Notes: generated from the sequence alone by a model not told the origin. A stretch of 64,000 bases of DNA from Clostridia bacterium (GCA_022801925.1 JAAWTG010000004.1:55903-119902); one strand, 5' to 3'. Shown: positions 27,740 through 37,156, counted from the first letter of the stretch. Program-made: numbers and translations.

Positions 27740-28450
27740 ATGTCGATTTATGCCATTTCCGATTTGCATCTCCATTTGGGGATTCCATCAAAAAATATGA
27801 ATGTATTTGGCAGCCAGTGGGAAAACTATGTGGAGCGGCTGGATGCATCTTGCGGACAATTAACGAAAGACGATATCTTGCTGATTCCGGGAGATATTTC
27901 CTGGGCAACGTATGTGCAGGAAAGCCTACCGGATTTTGCGTTGCTAGAAAAATGGGATGCTGTAAAATTGATTTCCAAAGGCAACCATGATTATTGGTGG
28001 ACAACAGCAAACAAATTGGAAACATTTCGTATGGAAAACGGTTTGGAGAGCATTCATTTCCTACATAACAGTTTTTATCCCTGTGGAGACATTGCTATTT
28101 GTGCAAACAGGGGCTGGCTGATTCCGGGTACGCAGGGATTTGGGAAAGATGACCAGAAAATTTATGCGCGGGAACTCATTCGGTTGGAATTGTCCTTGCA
28201 AGCGGCGCAGCAAGCCGGATATGAAAGAAAAATTGTCATGACACACTATCCGCCGGCGCTTGGCAGCAACCAGCCGGATGAAGCAATTTTAGCGCTGCTC
28301 AAACAATATGGCGTGGAAATTTGTATTTACGGTCATTTGCACGGAAAAAAGCAGGGGGACGATGTGCTGTGCGGCACGGTGGACGGTATTGCATTTCACA
28401 TGGTGTCCAGTGATTATTTGCAATTTCAGCCACTGCGCATTCTGGATTGA
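27740..28450 (+). CDS. metallophosphoesterase
   Basis: A 236-residue calcineurin-like phosphoesterase. The metal-binding motifs are all present: SDLHLH, PGDISW, KGNHDYWW, THYPP and GHLHG. There is no signal peptide, so it acts in the cytoplasm, on an unknown phosphoester. AAGGAATG precedes the ATG. It lies 17 nt before the RNase R start and is probably co-transcribed with it. Confidence 0.88.
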   Translation: MSIYAISDLHLHLGIPSKNMNVFGSQWENYVERLDASCGQLTKDDILLIPGDISWATYVQESLPDFALLEKWDAVKLISKGNHDYWWTTANKLETFRMENGLESIHFLHNSFYPCGDIAICANRGWLIPGTQGFGKDDQKIYARELIRLELSLQAAQQAGYERKIVMTHYPPALGSNQPDEAILALLKQYGVEICIYGHLHGKKQGDDVLCGTVDGIAFHMVSSDYLQFQPLRILD

Positions 28451-28467
28451 CGGAAAGGAAACAAGTG

Positions 28468-30615
28468 ATGGACAGAAAAGAAAAAGTATATGCTTATATA
28501 TGCAGTAAAAGTTATGTGCCGCTGAAACAGGAAGAATTGGTGACGGTGCTTGGCGTACCGGCAGAAGATGTGCCGCAATTTACCAAGATTCTGGACGAGT
28601 TAGAAAGGGAAGGACGTATTTTTCGCAGCAAACGCGGACGGTATTTGTCGGCGCAGCGAGAGGCGATGGTGGCGGGAATTTATACCTCCAGCGAACGCGG
28701 CTATGGTTTTGTAACGCCGCTGGAAGAAGGAACAGAGGACTATTATATTGCGCAGGAGGATGCGGCGGATGCCATGCACCGCGATACGGTTTTAATGAAA
28801 ATTGTCAGTGAAGGAACCGGCGGGCGGCGGACGCAGGGGAAAATTATGAAAGTGCTGCACCATGCAACGGAAACACTGGTGTGTAAATACGTGAAGCAGG
28901 GACAGAAACGCCTTGCAATACCGGACGGCACAAAAATTTGGCAGGAGATACGCATTCATAAAGCACATACCATGGGCGCAGAAAACGGACAGAAAGTGGT
29001 TGTGAAAATTCGGGACTATGGCGGAAAAAATCAAACGGTCACAGGCGAAATCATTGAAATTCTCGGCTGGGCAAACGATCCGGCAGTGGTGATGAAATCG
29101 CTGGTGCGTACCTATGGACTGCCGGAAGCATTTCCAGAAAAAGCGATTCAGGCGGCAGAGGAGGTGCCGGCGGAAATTGGGGAAAACGATATATCCGGAC
29201 GGCGTGATTTGCGCGAGCAGATGATTATCACGATTGACGGCGCGGATGCGCGGGATCTAGATGACGCAGTCAGTGTAAAGCGGTTAGCTAATGGTAATTT
29301 TAAGCTGGGCGTGCACATTGCGGACGTATCGGAATATGTGCAGCAGGATGCGGCGCTGGATAAAGAAGCACTTGAACGCGGGACAAGCGTCTATTTGGCG
29401 GGCGGTGTGATTCCCATGCTGCCGCCGCGGCTCTCTAACGGCATTTGCAGCTTGAATCCGCGTCAGCCGCGCCTAACACTGTCGGCAGAAATGGAAATTG
29501 CGCCGGAGGGCGAAATTGTAGATCACGATATTTTCACCTCGGTTATCAGGACGCGCTACCGCATGACCTATGATGAGGTGACAAAAATTCTGGAAGGGGA
29601 TAAGGCGCTGCGGGAATCCTATGCAGATATATGCGATATGCTAGAGGACATGAAAACGCTTGCCATGATTTTACGTGCTAGGCGGACGCGCGGCGGCAGT
29701 TTGGATTTTGATTTTCCGGAAGCGAAGTTGTTTTTTGATGACGAGGGACGCGTGACGGATATTCAAAAAGAAGAACAGGGACTCTCGAATCAAATCATTG
29801 AGGAGTTTATGCTGGCGGCAAACAGGACAGTTGCAGAACATTTCTTTTGGCTCAAAACACCGTTTGTCTACCGTGTTCATGAAGCGCCAGATGCAGAAAA
29901 AATGGCGGAACTCAATCAAACGCTGCATTTGTTTGGATATCAAATCAAAGGTGGTGTGGAGGAAGTGCATCCGAAATCGCTACAAACGATTTTGGAGGAC
30001 ATTAAGGACAAGCCTTTTCAGCGCATCGTGGGAACCATGATTTTGCGTAGCATGATGAAAGCTCGTTATACATCGCAGAATTTGGGGCATTTTGGGCTTG
30101 CTGCCAAATATTATTGCCATTTCACGTCGCCCATTCGCCGTTATCCCGACCTCATGGTGCACCGCATTGTGAAAATGGCACTCCGTGGGGAATTACAAGG
30201 CGCACAGGAGACTGCTATGGAACGCGCGGCGGTAAATGCGGCGGAAATCGCCAGTGAACGGGAGCGGACGGCGGAAGAAGCGGAACGCGCCAGCAGAAAA
30301 ATCAAAATTGCAGAATATATGAAACAATTCGTAGGAGAAGCATTTGATGGTATCATTTCTTCTGTGACCGGATTCGGACTGTTTGTGGAGTTGGAGAATA
30401 TGGTGGAAGGCTTGGTGCATGTGACACAGCTTCAAGACGATTACTATGAATTTATTCCAGAGCAATGTAGGCTCATTGGCGTGCGGAATAATCGTCAATA
30501 TGCCATTGGGGATATGGTGCGCGTCCGGCTTGTACGCGCGGATGAAGAAAATGGAGAAATTGATTTTGTTTTGGCAGAAGATGAAGGGGATGAGCGTGAT
30601 GGAGGGGCGGTTTAA
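28468..30615 (+). CDS. rnr: ribonuclease R
   Basis: A 715-residue 3'-5' exoribonuclease of the RNB family. An N-terminal winged-helix region (residues 1-60) is followed by cold-shock domains (~65-210). The RNB catalytic domain has the metal-binding ITIDGADARDLDDAV near residue 260, and a C-terminal S1 RNA-binding domain begins GEAFDGIISSVTGFGLFVE. It degrades structured RNAs and takes part in RNA quality control. The ATG at 28468 follows GGAAAGGAAAC; a TTG seven codons earlier is less likely. In many Firmicutes smpB follows rnr, but here a membrane protein gene does. Confidence 0.95.
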   Translation: MDRKEKVYAYICSKSYVPLKQEELVTVLGVPAEDVPQFTKILDELEREGRIFRSKRGRYLSAQREAMVAGIYTSSERGYGFVTPLEEGTEDYYIAQEDAADAMHRDTVLMKIVSEGTGGRRTQGKIMKVLHHATETLVCKYVKQGQKRLAIPDGTKIWQEIRIHKAHTMGAENGQKVVVKIRDYGGKNQTVTGEIIEILGWANDPAVVMKSLVRTYGLPEAFPEKAIQAAEEVPAEIGENDISGRRDLREQMIITIDGADARDLDDAVSVKRLANGNFKLGVHIADVSEYVQQDAALDKEALERGTSVYLAGGVIPMLPPRLSNGICSLNPRQPRLTLSAEMEIAPEGEIVDHDIFTSVIRTRYRMTYDEVTKILEGDKALRESYADICDMLEDMKTLAMILRARRTRGGSLDFDFPEAKLFFDDEGRVTDIQKEEQGLSNQIIEEFMLAANRTVAEHFFWLKTPFVYRVHEAPDAEKMAELNQTLHLFGYQIKGGVEEVHPKSLQTILEDIKDKPFQRIVGTMILRSMMKARYTSQNLGHFGLAAKYYCHFTSPIRRYPDLMVHRIVKMALRGELQGAQETAMERAAVNAAEIASERERTAEEAERASRKIKIAEYMKQFVGEAFDGIISSVTGFGLFVELENMVEGLVHVTQLQDDYYEFIPEQCRLIGVRNNRQYAIGDMVRVRLVRADEENGEIDFVLAEDEGDERDGGAV

Positions 30616-31117
30616 AATTGGAATGCGCATGATAAAGACGGCTGTTGCAGTGCTGCTTTGCATGCTGGCAATGATGTTTTTTCCGGTGGAGAACGCATTT
30701 TATGCCTGTATTGCAGCTGTTATTTGTATGCAGCAGACCATGGAGCATACCATTCAAATTGGATTGAACCGCATGAAAGGTACGATTGTCGGAGCGTTGC
30801 TGGGCATTGGCGCGTTGATGCTGCAGCAGTGCATCACAACAGATTTAAGCGTTGTTTTTGCGCCGATTGGTGTGATTTTGGTACTGTATTTATGTAATAT
30901 CATGAAAATGCCGGCAAGTTGTTCCATTGGCTGCGTAGTATATTTGAGTATTTTATTGGTGCGGCGGGATATGCCGCCGTACCTGTTCGGACTGATACGT
31001 GCGCTTGAAACATTTGCCGGTATCTTGATTGCCATGATGGTGAATTTTTGCCTTGACCGCAGTTTTATACAAAAAATATGCCGGTTCCGAAAAGGAACCG
31101 ACGAAAACCGTACATAA
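30599..31117 (+). CDS. aromatic acid exporter family (ArAE/YgaE-like) membrane protein
   Basis: A 172-residue membrane protein with about four hydrophobic segments and the pattern of the FUSC/ArAE N-terminal domain (GMRMIKTAVAVLLCML, the FYACIAAVICMQ strand-turn and GLNRMKGTIVGALLG). It lacks the cytoplasmic C-terminal half of full-length members. The ATG at 30599 overlaps the end of rnr by 17 nt and has AGGGG 10 nt upstream. Substrate unknown. Confidence 0.75.
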   Translation: MEGRFKIGMRMIKTAVAVLLCMLAMMFFPVENAFYACIAAVICMQQTMEHTIQIGLNRMKGTIVGALLGIGALMLQQCITTDLSVVFAPIGVILVLYLCNIMKMPASCSIGCVVYLSILLVRRDMPPYLFGLIRALETFAGILIAMMVNFCLDRSFIQKICRFRKGTDENRT

Positions 31118-31132
31118 TCTAAATTAGAACTT

Positions 31133-32728
31133 TTATTTTGACATCAATACCATGACGTCATCTTCTTTTATCATGGTGTTCCCTTTGGGGAAAATGGTTC
31201 TGCCGTTTCGTTTCATCAGAATTACGAGTTGATGCGGCGAAAGCGTGATTTCAGACAGCGTTTTTCCAATCCACGCCGGGCGGTCTGTCACGTGCAGCTC
31301 CAGCAGTGATAAATCGGGCGCGTCATCAAAAGCGAGCGCGCTTAAAATGGCAGTGTCGCCGGACTGAATCATGGTTTTTCCACTGGGAATAATCGTTTCT
31401 GCGCCGCGCAGCAGTACGACCAGCAAAGTGCCGGGCGGCAGTCCGATACTGCGGACTGGTTTTCCTGCCCACTCGTGTCCTTCGGGAATATGAGATTCGA
31501 TGAAATGAAGTTCCAATTCCTCTTGATAGTCGTTGAAGGTGCGGCGAACATCTGTTGTGGCGTCTACCATTTGCAACTTTTTGGCAACCCATGGCAACAG
31601 AGAACCTTGAAACAAAATCGACAACAGCACAATGCAAAAAACAATATGAAACACATCGTTTTTGGTATAGGCAGGGCTGATGGTTGCCATAATGGCAAAA
31701 ACGATAGATGATGCGCCGCGCAGACCTGACCAGGATACCAACAGTTTTTGCCCAAGGGAACTACGACTGGGATGCAATAGACCAAACACAACAGCCGGAC
31801 GTGCAATCAAACTCAGGAACAGCGCAATAGCGAGCGCGGGCAGTAAAATATGCGGTAAAGTGGAGGGAAAGGCAAGCAGTCCCAGCAAAAAGAAAATTAC
31901 GATTTGCATGAGTCCCGTTACGCCGTCAAAGAAATGTACTAAAGACGTTTTGTTTTTGACTTTGGCATTCCCAATTAAAATACCGGTAATATATGCACTT
32001 AAATATCCATTTCCGCCGAGCGCAGTCGGAATGGTATAGGAAAGCAGCGCAACAGCTAACACAAAAATGGTATCCATGCCGCTTTGCGAAAAAGAGAGAC
32101 GGCGCAATACCCAAATTGCGGCGACCGCAATCACAACACCGAAAATGGCGCCATAGACCACTTGGGAAAAAATGAGATAGGTAATAGAACCGGAGGAAGA
32201 AGAGCCTTGCATCAGCGTTAAGATGATGATGGTCAGCATGTAGGAAAAAGGGTCGTTGCTGCCGCTTTCGATTTCCAGAAGGGAAGCGGTATGTTCTTTG
32301 AGATTTAGTTTTTTGCTGCGCAAAATAGAAAAGACGGAAGCGGCGTCGGTAGAACTGATAACAGCGCCGATTAGCATACTTTCCAAAAAAGCAAAACGCA
32401 AAATAAAATAACAAAATAAACCTGTGAGGGCGGCAGTGAGGATAACACCTGCCGAGGAAAGCAGAACTGCTCTGCCTGCAACCGGTTTGGCTGCGTTCCA
32501 ATTTGTGCCAAACCCGCCGTAAAACATAATAAAAATCAATGCAATGGAACAAATTTGTTCCGCAAATTGATAATTGTCAAACGGAATTTTGAATAACCCG
32601 TCAGAGCCGAAAAGCATACCCAGCCCCATGAATAAAAGAAGGGCGGGGACGCCGAATTTTTGGGATAAACGGTTTCCGGCAAGACAGAGGATGAGTATGA
32701 CGGCGCATAACAGTAGCAACGTCGGCAT
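31133..32728 (-). CDS. cation/proton antiporter with TrkA-C domains (CvrA/NhaP2-like)
   Basis: A 531-residue membrane protein. About 12 helices (residues 1-385) carry the CPA1 antiporter pattern (GAVISSTDAASVFSILRSK, LEIESGSNDPFSYMLTI). The soluble C-terminus contains RCK_C/TrkA-C-type segments (GKPVRSIGLPPGTLLVVLLRG, GKTLSEITLSPHQLVILMKRNG) that sense ligands or ions. It probably exchanges K+ or Na+ for protons. AAGGAGG is 8 nt before the ATG. It is convergent with the ArAE gene. Confidence 0.9.
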   Translation of the reverse strand: MPTLLLLCAVILILCLAGNRLSQKFGVPALLLFMGLGMLFGSDGLFKIPFDNYQFAEQICSIALIFIMFYGGFGTNWNAAKPVAGRAVLLSSAGVILTAALTGLFCYFILRFAFLESMLIGAVISSTDAASVFSILRSKKLNLKEHTASLLEIESGSNDPFSYMLTIIILTLMQGSSSSGSITYLIFSQVVYGAIFGVVIAVAAIWVLRRLSFSQSGMDTIFVLAVALLSYTIPTALGGNGYLSAYITGILIGNAKVKNKTSLVHFFDGVTGLMQIVIFFLLGLLAFPSTLPHILLPALAIALFLSLIARPAVVFGLLHPSRSSLGQKLLVSWSGLRGASSIVFAIMATISPAYTKNDVFHIVFCIVLLSILFQGSLLPWVAKKLQMVDATTDVRRTFNDYQEELELHFIESHIPEGHEWAGKPVRSIGLPPGTLLVVLLRGAETIIPSGKTMIQSGDTAILSALAFDDAPDLSLLELHVTDRPAWIGKTLSEITLSPHQLVILMKRNGRTIFPKGNTMIKEDDVMVLMSK

Positions 32729-32824
32729 AGGCGGAGCCTCCTTATTTATGATAATGCTTTTTATTATAACATATGAAACTTTAGCGTTCTATGGTAAGTA
32801 ACCGGAATAGGGCTACTTTCCAAT

Positions 32825-32975
32825 CACCAAATGTCGGAGCATGTATCCGATTTTGATACCTCTCGCCGTTTTGAATGCCGCGCCTAAGCGGCGAGACACG
32901 CGAGCGTAGAAGGTGGCAGGGGGATAAATCGACGACGTAAGTCGGAGAGAATCCCTTCTTGGAAAGAAGAATTCT
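32825..32975 (-). ncRNA. candidate small RNA, copy 2 of a two-member family
   Basis: Minus-strand sequence that aligns with 23537-23692 across most of its length. TTCCAAGAAGGGAT is at 32964-32951, and the hairpin reads CGAC-TTAC-GTCG here, a paired change from CGGC-GCCG in copy 1. CCCTGCC and GGCGAGAGGTAT are kept. The 3' hairpin (TCGGA-TACATGC-TCCGA) is shorter and lacks a good T-run. An 11-base segment of copy 1 is missing. Confidence 0.5.
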
Positions 32976-32981
32976 GCACCT

Positions 32982-33010
32982 ATTATAACATAGATATGCT
33001 GCATGTGCAA
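32982..33010 (-). promoter_or_regulatory. sigma-A promoter reading into the small RNA candidate, copy 2
   Basis: On the minus strand, TTGCAC (33010-33005), a 17-bp gap and a perfect TATAAT (32987-32982). Confidence 0.75.
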
Positions 33011-33036
33011 GAAATTTGATTGGAGGACAAAAGAAA

Positions 33037-33462
33037 ATGGGAATGCAAGTCAAAATTTTAAAAACGCCGGATACACTGGAGGATGCATTTTTGATTCGGG
33101 AGGAAGTGTTCATAAAAGAGCAAGGGTTTCAAAATGAATTTGATGATATTGATAAGGTAAGCTGGCATGCGGTTGCCTATGACGAAGAAAAACCGGTTGC
33201 CTGCGGCAGATTGTTTCAAAAGGAAGCGAATACCTATGTAATCGGACGTGTGGCGGTATGCCACGCTTTTCGCGGACAACATCTGGGAGAACTTATCATG
33301 AAGTCTTTGGAAGCGCAGGCGAACCGTTTGGGGGCAAAGGAAATTGAACTCAGCGCACAATGCAGGGCGGCGGGATTTTATGAGAGACTGGGATATGAGG
33401 CGGAAGGGGAAGAATATTTAGATGAATTTTGCCCACATATTCAGATGAAGAAAAAATTGTGA
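33037..33462 (+). CDS. GNAT family acetyltransferase (YjcF/ElaA-like)
   Basis: A 141-residue GNAT protein. It shows FLIREEVFIKEQGF at the N-terminus, the acetyl-CoA-binding segment RVAVCHAFRGQHLGELIM and the C-terminal AAGFYERLGYEAEGEEYLDE, all characteristic of the YjcF/ElaA branch. The acceptor is unknown. The ATG at 33037 lies 10 nt after GGAGG; a TTG at 33016 is not favoured. Confidence 0.85.
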   Translation: MGMQVKILKTPDTLEDAFLIREEVFIKEQGFQNEFDDIDKVSWHAVAYDEEKPVACGRLFQKEANTYVIGRVAVCHAFRGQHLGELIMKSLEAQANRLGAKEIELSAQCRAAGFYERLGYEAEGEEYLDEFCPHIQMKKKL

Positions 33463-33512
33463 GAATTTTGCGGATTTCTTTATAATTTTTTTGATAAATC
33501 AACAAAAAATAC

Positions 33513-33540
33513 TTGTTATTCCTGAGAATTATGGTATAAT
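33513..33540 (+). promoter_or_regulatory. sigma-A promoter for the zapA transcript
   Basis: TTGTTA (33513-33518), a 16-bp gap and TATAAT (33535-33540). The -10 box is part of the first palindromic unit. Confidence 0.6.
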
Positions 33541-33769
33541 AGTCGTATAACGACTATTATAAATCAAAAGTGCCTCCGTCTCGCCGACCATAAAAGTCGG
33601 CAACCGACGGAGATGCACGAAATTATACCAAATTGCTTCGCAATTATGGTATAATAGTCGTATAACGACTATTATATGAATGAAAAAGCGCCGCCGAATC
33701 GTTTCGTCGCTTTGCTCGAAACCGGCGATGCGCAGAATGATACCATAATTATGACATAATAGTCGTATA
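33527..33769. repeat. tandem array of palindromic units upstream of zapA
   Basis: A 35-nt segment is repeated exactly at 33527-33561 and 33642-33676, and a partial copy lies at 33747-33769. Each full copy holds 11-bp arms TATAATAGTCG/CGACTATTATA and is followed by a GC-rich hairpin: 33570-33618 in unit 1 (nested 4+7+6 bp) and 33688-33733 in unit 2 (4+5+5 bp). The two hairpins differ in sequence but share their form. A third hairpin, 33622-33655 with a CTTCG loop, joins the units. Confidence 0.75.
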
Positions 33770-33807
33770 TGGATAGCGAACGCATTGATGGAAGGGAGGC
33801 GGCTTCA

Positions 33808-34170
33808 GTGCCCGAACCGATTAAAGTCCAGGTGAAAATAGACCATAAAAATTATCATTTGGTGTCGACGGAACCGGAAGCATATCTACATAAGGTTGCT
33901 GAACTTGTCAATGGCAAACTAGCGGAAATTGAGAGCAGAAACCAGTTTATCAGTACAGATGTTAAAATGGTGCTGACCGCGCTGAATTTAGCGGAAGACG
34001 TGATAAAGTCACAAAATGAAACGGCAACGTTGCGGCAGGAAATGAAAGAATTGCGGGCACAGGTGGAGGAAATGGAAGTGGAACTGGACTGTCTGCGGGA
34101 AGAAGAACAAAATGTGCAGACAGCAATGTTTGATAAAACAGGAAAACCGACAGAACATGGGAAAAGGTAA
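33808..34170 (+). CDS. zapA: cell division protein ZapA
   Basis: A 120-residue ZapA: an N-terminal domain (VQVKIDHKNYHLVSTEPEAYLHKVAELVN) followed by a long C-terminal coiled coil of Glu, Gln and Leu. It binds FtsZ and cross-links protofilaments at the division ring. The GTG at 33808, 8 nt after GGGAGG, gives the usual family start; an ATG at 33769 is inside the last repeat copy and has no ribosome site. It leads a run of envelope genes with very short gaps. Confidence 0.85.
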   Translation: MPEPIKVQVKIDHKNYHLVSTEPEAYLHKVAELVNGKLAEIESRNQFISTDVKMVLTALNLAEDVIKSQNETATLRQEMKELRAQVEEMEVELDCLREEEQNVQTAMFDKTGKPTEHGKR

Positions 34171-34175
34171 AACAG

Positions 34176-36275
34176 ATGGGAATTGAATTATTGGCACCAG
34201 CAGGAAGTAAAGACGCGCTTCAAGCGGCAGTGCAAAATGGTGCAGATGCAGTCTATTTAGGCTTGCAGGCATTTGGCGCAAGGCAGTATGCAAAGAATTT
34301 TGATGTGGAGAGTTTGCGCGAAGCGGCGGTTTACTGTCACCTGCGCGATGTTCAGATTCATGTTGCAATGAACACGCTGATTTATGACAGGGAGTTGCCG
34401 CAGGCAGTGCAATTGGCAACGGAAGCGGTGCGAGCCGGTGCGGATGCGCTCATTATTCAGGACTTAGGATTTGCCAAAGTTTTGCTGGAAGCCGGTATTC
34501 CCATTCCGCTTCACGCCAGCACGCAAATGACCATTCACAATTTGGAAGGCGCGCGCTTTGCGCAGCAAGCGGGCTTTCGCAGAGTTGTCCTTGCGCGGGA
34601 ATTACCGCGCAGCGAAATGGAAACGATTTCCAGAGAAATTCCGATAGAAACAGAGGTTTTTGTCCATGGCGCGCTGTGTATGTCCTATTCGGGACAGTGT
34701 CTGCTGAGCAGTATGATAGGCGGGCGCAGCGGCAATCGCGGCAGATGTGCGCAGCCATGTCGGCTGCCGTATACCATGCTGGAGGAGGGAAAGAATATCG
34801 GGCAGGGATATTTGATGAGTCCTAAGGATTTATGCTTGGGAGCGTATATTCCCGAACTGATTGCCATGGGTGTTGACAGTTTGAAAATTGAAGGAAGAAT
34901 GAAAAGCGCTGCCTATGTAGCGGCAGCAACAAAAGTTTATCGAAGTTGTATTGACGAAAACCGCGCGATAACGCCGCAGGAAACGCAGTTATTGCAAAAC
35001 GTGTTCAGTCGCGATCGGTTCACAGAAGCGTTTTATGCAGGAAAAACCGGACGGGGCATGATGAAAACAGAAGCCTCGAATGATGATATCTATGAAAAAC
35101 AGAATCCGCAGCTATTGAAAGCGTTGCAGGAGACCTATGCACCGGGCGTAGAAAACCGGAGGAAGAGTATGGAGGTATCCATACGGATTCGGGTAGGAAC
35201 ACCGCTGACAGCAATGGCAAGGTGCAAAGAGGCAGAAGTGATTTGCACAGGACAGGTGGTTCAGCAGGCGGCGGGAAATCCTGTCACGCGCGAGATGGTG
35301 GAAACACAATTGGGAAAATTAGGCGGCAGCAATTTTATGCTGCAAAACCTTGAGATAGAGTTGGAAGAAAATGCATTTGTTCCAAAAAGTGCGCTAAATG
35401 CTGTGCGCAGAGAATTAGTGGAACAATTGAAAACAAAAATCGGGACACATGGGCAAAAACAGTGGAATGCTGTCTATCAGCCGAAGAAAAGCGGGCAGAC
35501 AGCACAGAAAAACATGGCAATTACGGTATGGACAGAAACTGCCGCACAGGCGGCTGCGTTTGCAGATTTGCCGGTAGCGCGTTTGTATGTCCCGACCGAT
35601 TGTATACAAAATATGGAAATATCGGAGCAGATGGTTGCTTATTTCCCCGTGATTTTGCGGGAGGAGGCAATGCAGTGCGCCAAAGAACAGTTGCAGGTTT
35701 GCCGGCAGCGCGGCGTTAGGAAGATTGCCGCAGGCAATGTGGGTTTGCTGCTGCAAGCGAAAGAAATGGGATTTTCGTTGATTGGCACAGCAGATTTGAA
35801 TGTGGGAAATGCGGCTGCGGCAGCATTTTGGAAAACCTTTGGGCTGGAAGCTGTGGAGGCAAGCAGAGAACTGAATTTGCGCGGCATAGAAGCATTGACC
35901 GGTCGGAGTCCGCTTGCGGTGGAAGTGACCGGATATGGAAAAACAGCGCTGATGAAGATTGAAAATTGTTTGGTGCAGGTTGCCAAAAACGGCTGTGGCT
36001 GCACGGAAGGAAAGCAATATGTTCTGCAAGACCGCAAAGGCGCAAAAATGCGCGTGGCGAGAGATGGCTGCATATCCACGGTGTATAATAGTGTGCCGGT
36101 TTATATGGCAGACCGTATGCAGGCGCTGCGGCGCAGCGGTGTCAGCGCAGTGAAACTGGTATTTACAGAAGAATCACCGCAGCGATGTTTGGAGATTTAT
36201 CAGGAATTTGTATCAGGAGAAGGCGCGCCGCCGCATCATTACACGCGCGGTCATTTCTATCGGGGTGCAGAATAG
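34176..36275 (+). CDS. U32 family peptidase-like protein
   Basis: A 699-residue member of the U32 family. The signature EVFVHGALCMSYSGQCLLS lies near residue 160, followed by the Cys-containing GNRGRCAQPCRLPY. Relatives (RlhA/YdcP, UbiU/V) are tRNA/rRNA or quinone hydroxylation proteins with Fe-S clusters rather than proven proteases. The C-terminal half corresponds to the DUF3656 type extension. It starts 5 nt after zapA, an adjacency common in Firmicutes. Confidence 0.9.
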   Translation: MGIELLAPAGSKDALQAAVQNGADAVYLGLQAFGARQYAKNFDVESLREAAVYCHLRDVQIHVAMNTLIYDRELPQAVQLATEAVRAGADALIIQDLGFAKVLLEAGIPIPLHASTQMTIHNLEGARFAQQAGFRRVVLARELPRSEMETISREIPIETEVFVHGALCMSYSGQCLLSSMIGGRSGNRGRCAQPCRLPYTMLEEGKNIGQGYLMSPKDLCLGAYIPELIAMGVDSLKIEGRMKSAAYVAAATKVYRSCIDENRAITPQETQLLQNVFSRDRFTEAFYAGKTGRGMMKTEASNDDIYEKQNPQLLKALQETYAPGVENRRKSMEVSIRIRVGTPLTAMARCKEAEVICTGQVVQQAAGNPVTREMVETQLGKLGGSNFMLQNLEIELEENAFVPKSALNAVRRELVEQLKTKIGTHGQKQWNAVYQPKKSGQTAQKNMAITVWTETAAQAAAFADLPVARLYVPTDCIQNMEISEQMVAYFPVILREEAMQCAKEQLQVCRQRGVRKIAAGNVGLLLQAKEMGFSLIGTADLNVGNAAAAAFWKTFGLEAVEASRELNLRGIEALTGRSPLAVEVTGYGKTALMKIENCLVQVAKNGCGCTEGKQYVLQDRKGAKMRVARDGCISTVYNSVPVYMADRMQALRRSGVSAVKLVFTEESPQRCLEIYQEFVSGEGAPPHHYTRGHFYRGAE

Positions 36276-36276
36276 C

Positions 36277-36654
36277 ATGAGGAAAAGTTTCACAAAATGG
36301 GATATTTCGATTTTTACCGCTGTTTTGGTTCTGGCGTTTGGACTGTATTTTATATCCACCGGTTTTTTAGGAGAACCGGTTTATGTAGAAGTGGAAGTGG
36401 CAGGAAAACCCTATGCCCGCTATGAAATGAAACGGTACCGCCAGCCGGGAGAAATTCTAATTAAGACGCAATATGGCACTAATACATTGTGGATTTCCGA
36501 TAAAGAAGTGCGCGTTGTTCAAGCGGATTGTCCGGACAAACTGGACGTGAAGCAGGGCGCTATCGGGAAATCAGGGGAAACCATAGTATGTTTACCCAAT
36601 AAATTGGTAATAAAAATAAGTGGAGAGCGTGATTTGGATGCACTCAGCGAATAG
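36277..36654 (+). CDS. NusG domain II-containing membrane-anchored protein
   Basis: A 125-residue protein: one N-terminal membrane segment (ISIFTAVLVLAFGLYFI), then an extracytoplasmic NusG domain II (YVEVEVAGKPYARYEM through CLPNKLVIKI, with the conserved DCPDKLDV). The function is unknown. In clostridia it is usually encoded next to the Gx transporter gene, as here. The ATG is 1 nt after the preceding stop, with only a weak GGGGTG site, suggesting coupled translation. Confidence 0.85.
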   Translation: MRKSFTKWDISIFTAVLVLAFGLYFISTGFLGEPVYVEVEVAGKPYARYEMKRYRQPGEILIKTQYGTNTLWISDKEVRVVQADCPDKLDVKQGAIGKSGETIVCLPNKLVIKISGERDLDALSE

Positions 36655-37156
36655 GAAGTTGGTATATGCAGGGTTGCTGACGGCAGTTGGACTGGCGCTG
36701 CAATATGCGGAACATTTGCTTGGGCTGTCCGGCGCACTGCCCGGACTCAAACCGGGACTTGCCAACATGATAACCATTTTGGCATTAGAACTTTTGGGAT
36801 TCCGCATGGCGCTGGCAATTACCTGCATCCGAAGTTTACTGGGCGCGTTGGTGTTTGCAGGTTTTTCCTCGGCAATCTATTCCGTAACGGGAGCGCTGGG
36901 CGCTTGCGCAGTGATGGCTTTGCTGATGCGCAGCCGTTGGCTGGGATTTGCCGGTATTAGCGTGGCAGGCGCGTTTACCAATAACGTTTGTCAAACGGCA
37001 GTGTCGGCACTGGTGCTGCAAAATGCGGCGATTGTGTCGTATTTGTGGCTGGTGGGACCGCAATCCATTCTGTTTGGCATTTTTACAGGGCTGGGCGCGT
37101 ATTTCTGTTGCAAAGTTCTAACACAACACGGAAAGACAAGGAGCGTAGAGGTATGA
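36638..37156 (+). CDS. Gx transporter family protein (heptaprenyl diphosphate synthase component I-like)
   Basis: A 172-residue polytopic membrane protein with about five helices, including GLKPGLANMITILALELLGFRMALAITCIRSLLG. The family is annotated as component I of heptaprenyl diphosphate synthase or as a Gx (small-substrate) transporter; experimental support is limited. It overlaps the NusG-II gene by 17 nt. A GTG at 36620 is an alternative start. Confidence 0.8.
   Translation: MHSANRKLVYAGLLTAVGLALQYAEHLLGLSGALPGLKPGLANMITILALELLGFRMALAITCIRSLLGALVFAGFSSAIYSVTGALGACAVMALLMRSRWLGFAGISVAGAFTNNVCQTAVSALVLQNAAIVSYLWLVGPQSILFGIFTGLGAYFCCKVLTQHGKTRSVEV

Noticed and set aside
33527..33769. A CRISPR array
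   Set aside because: Only two and a half units, palindromic repeats with structured rather than unique spacers, and no cas genes.
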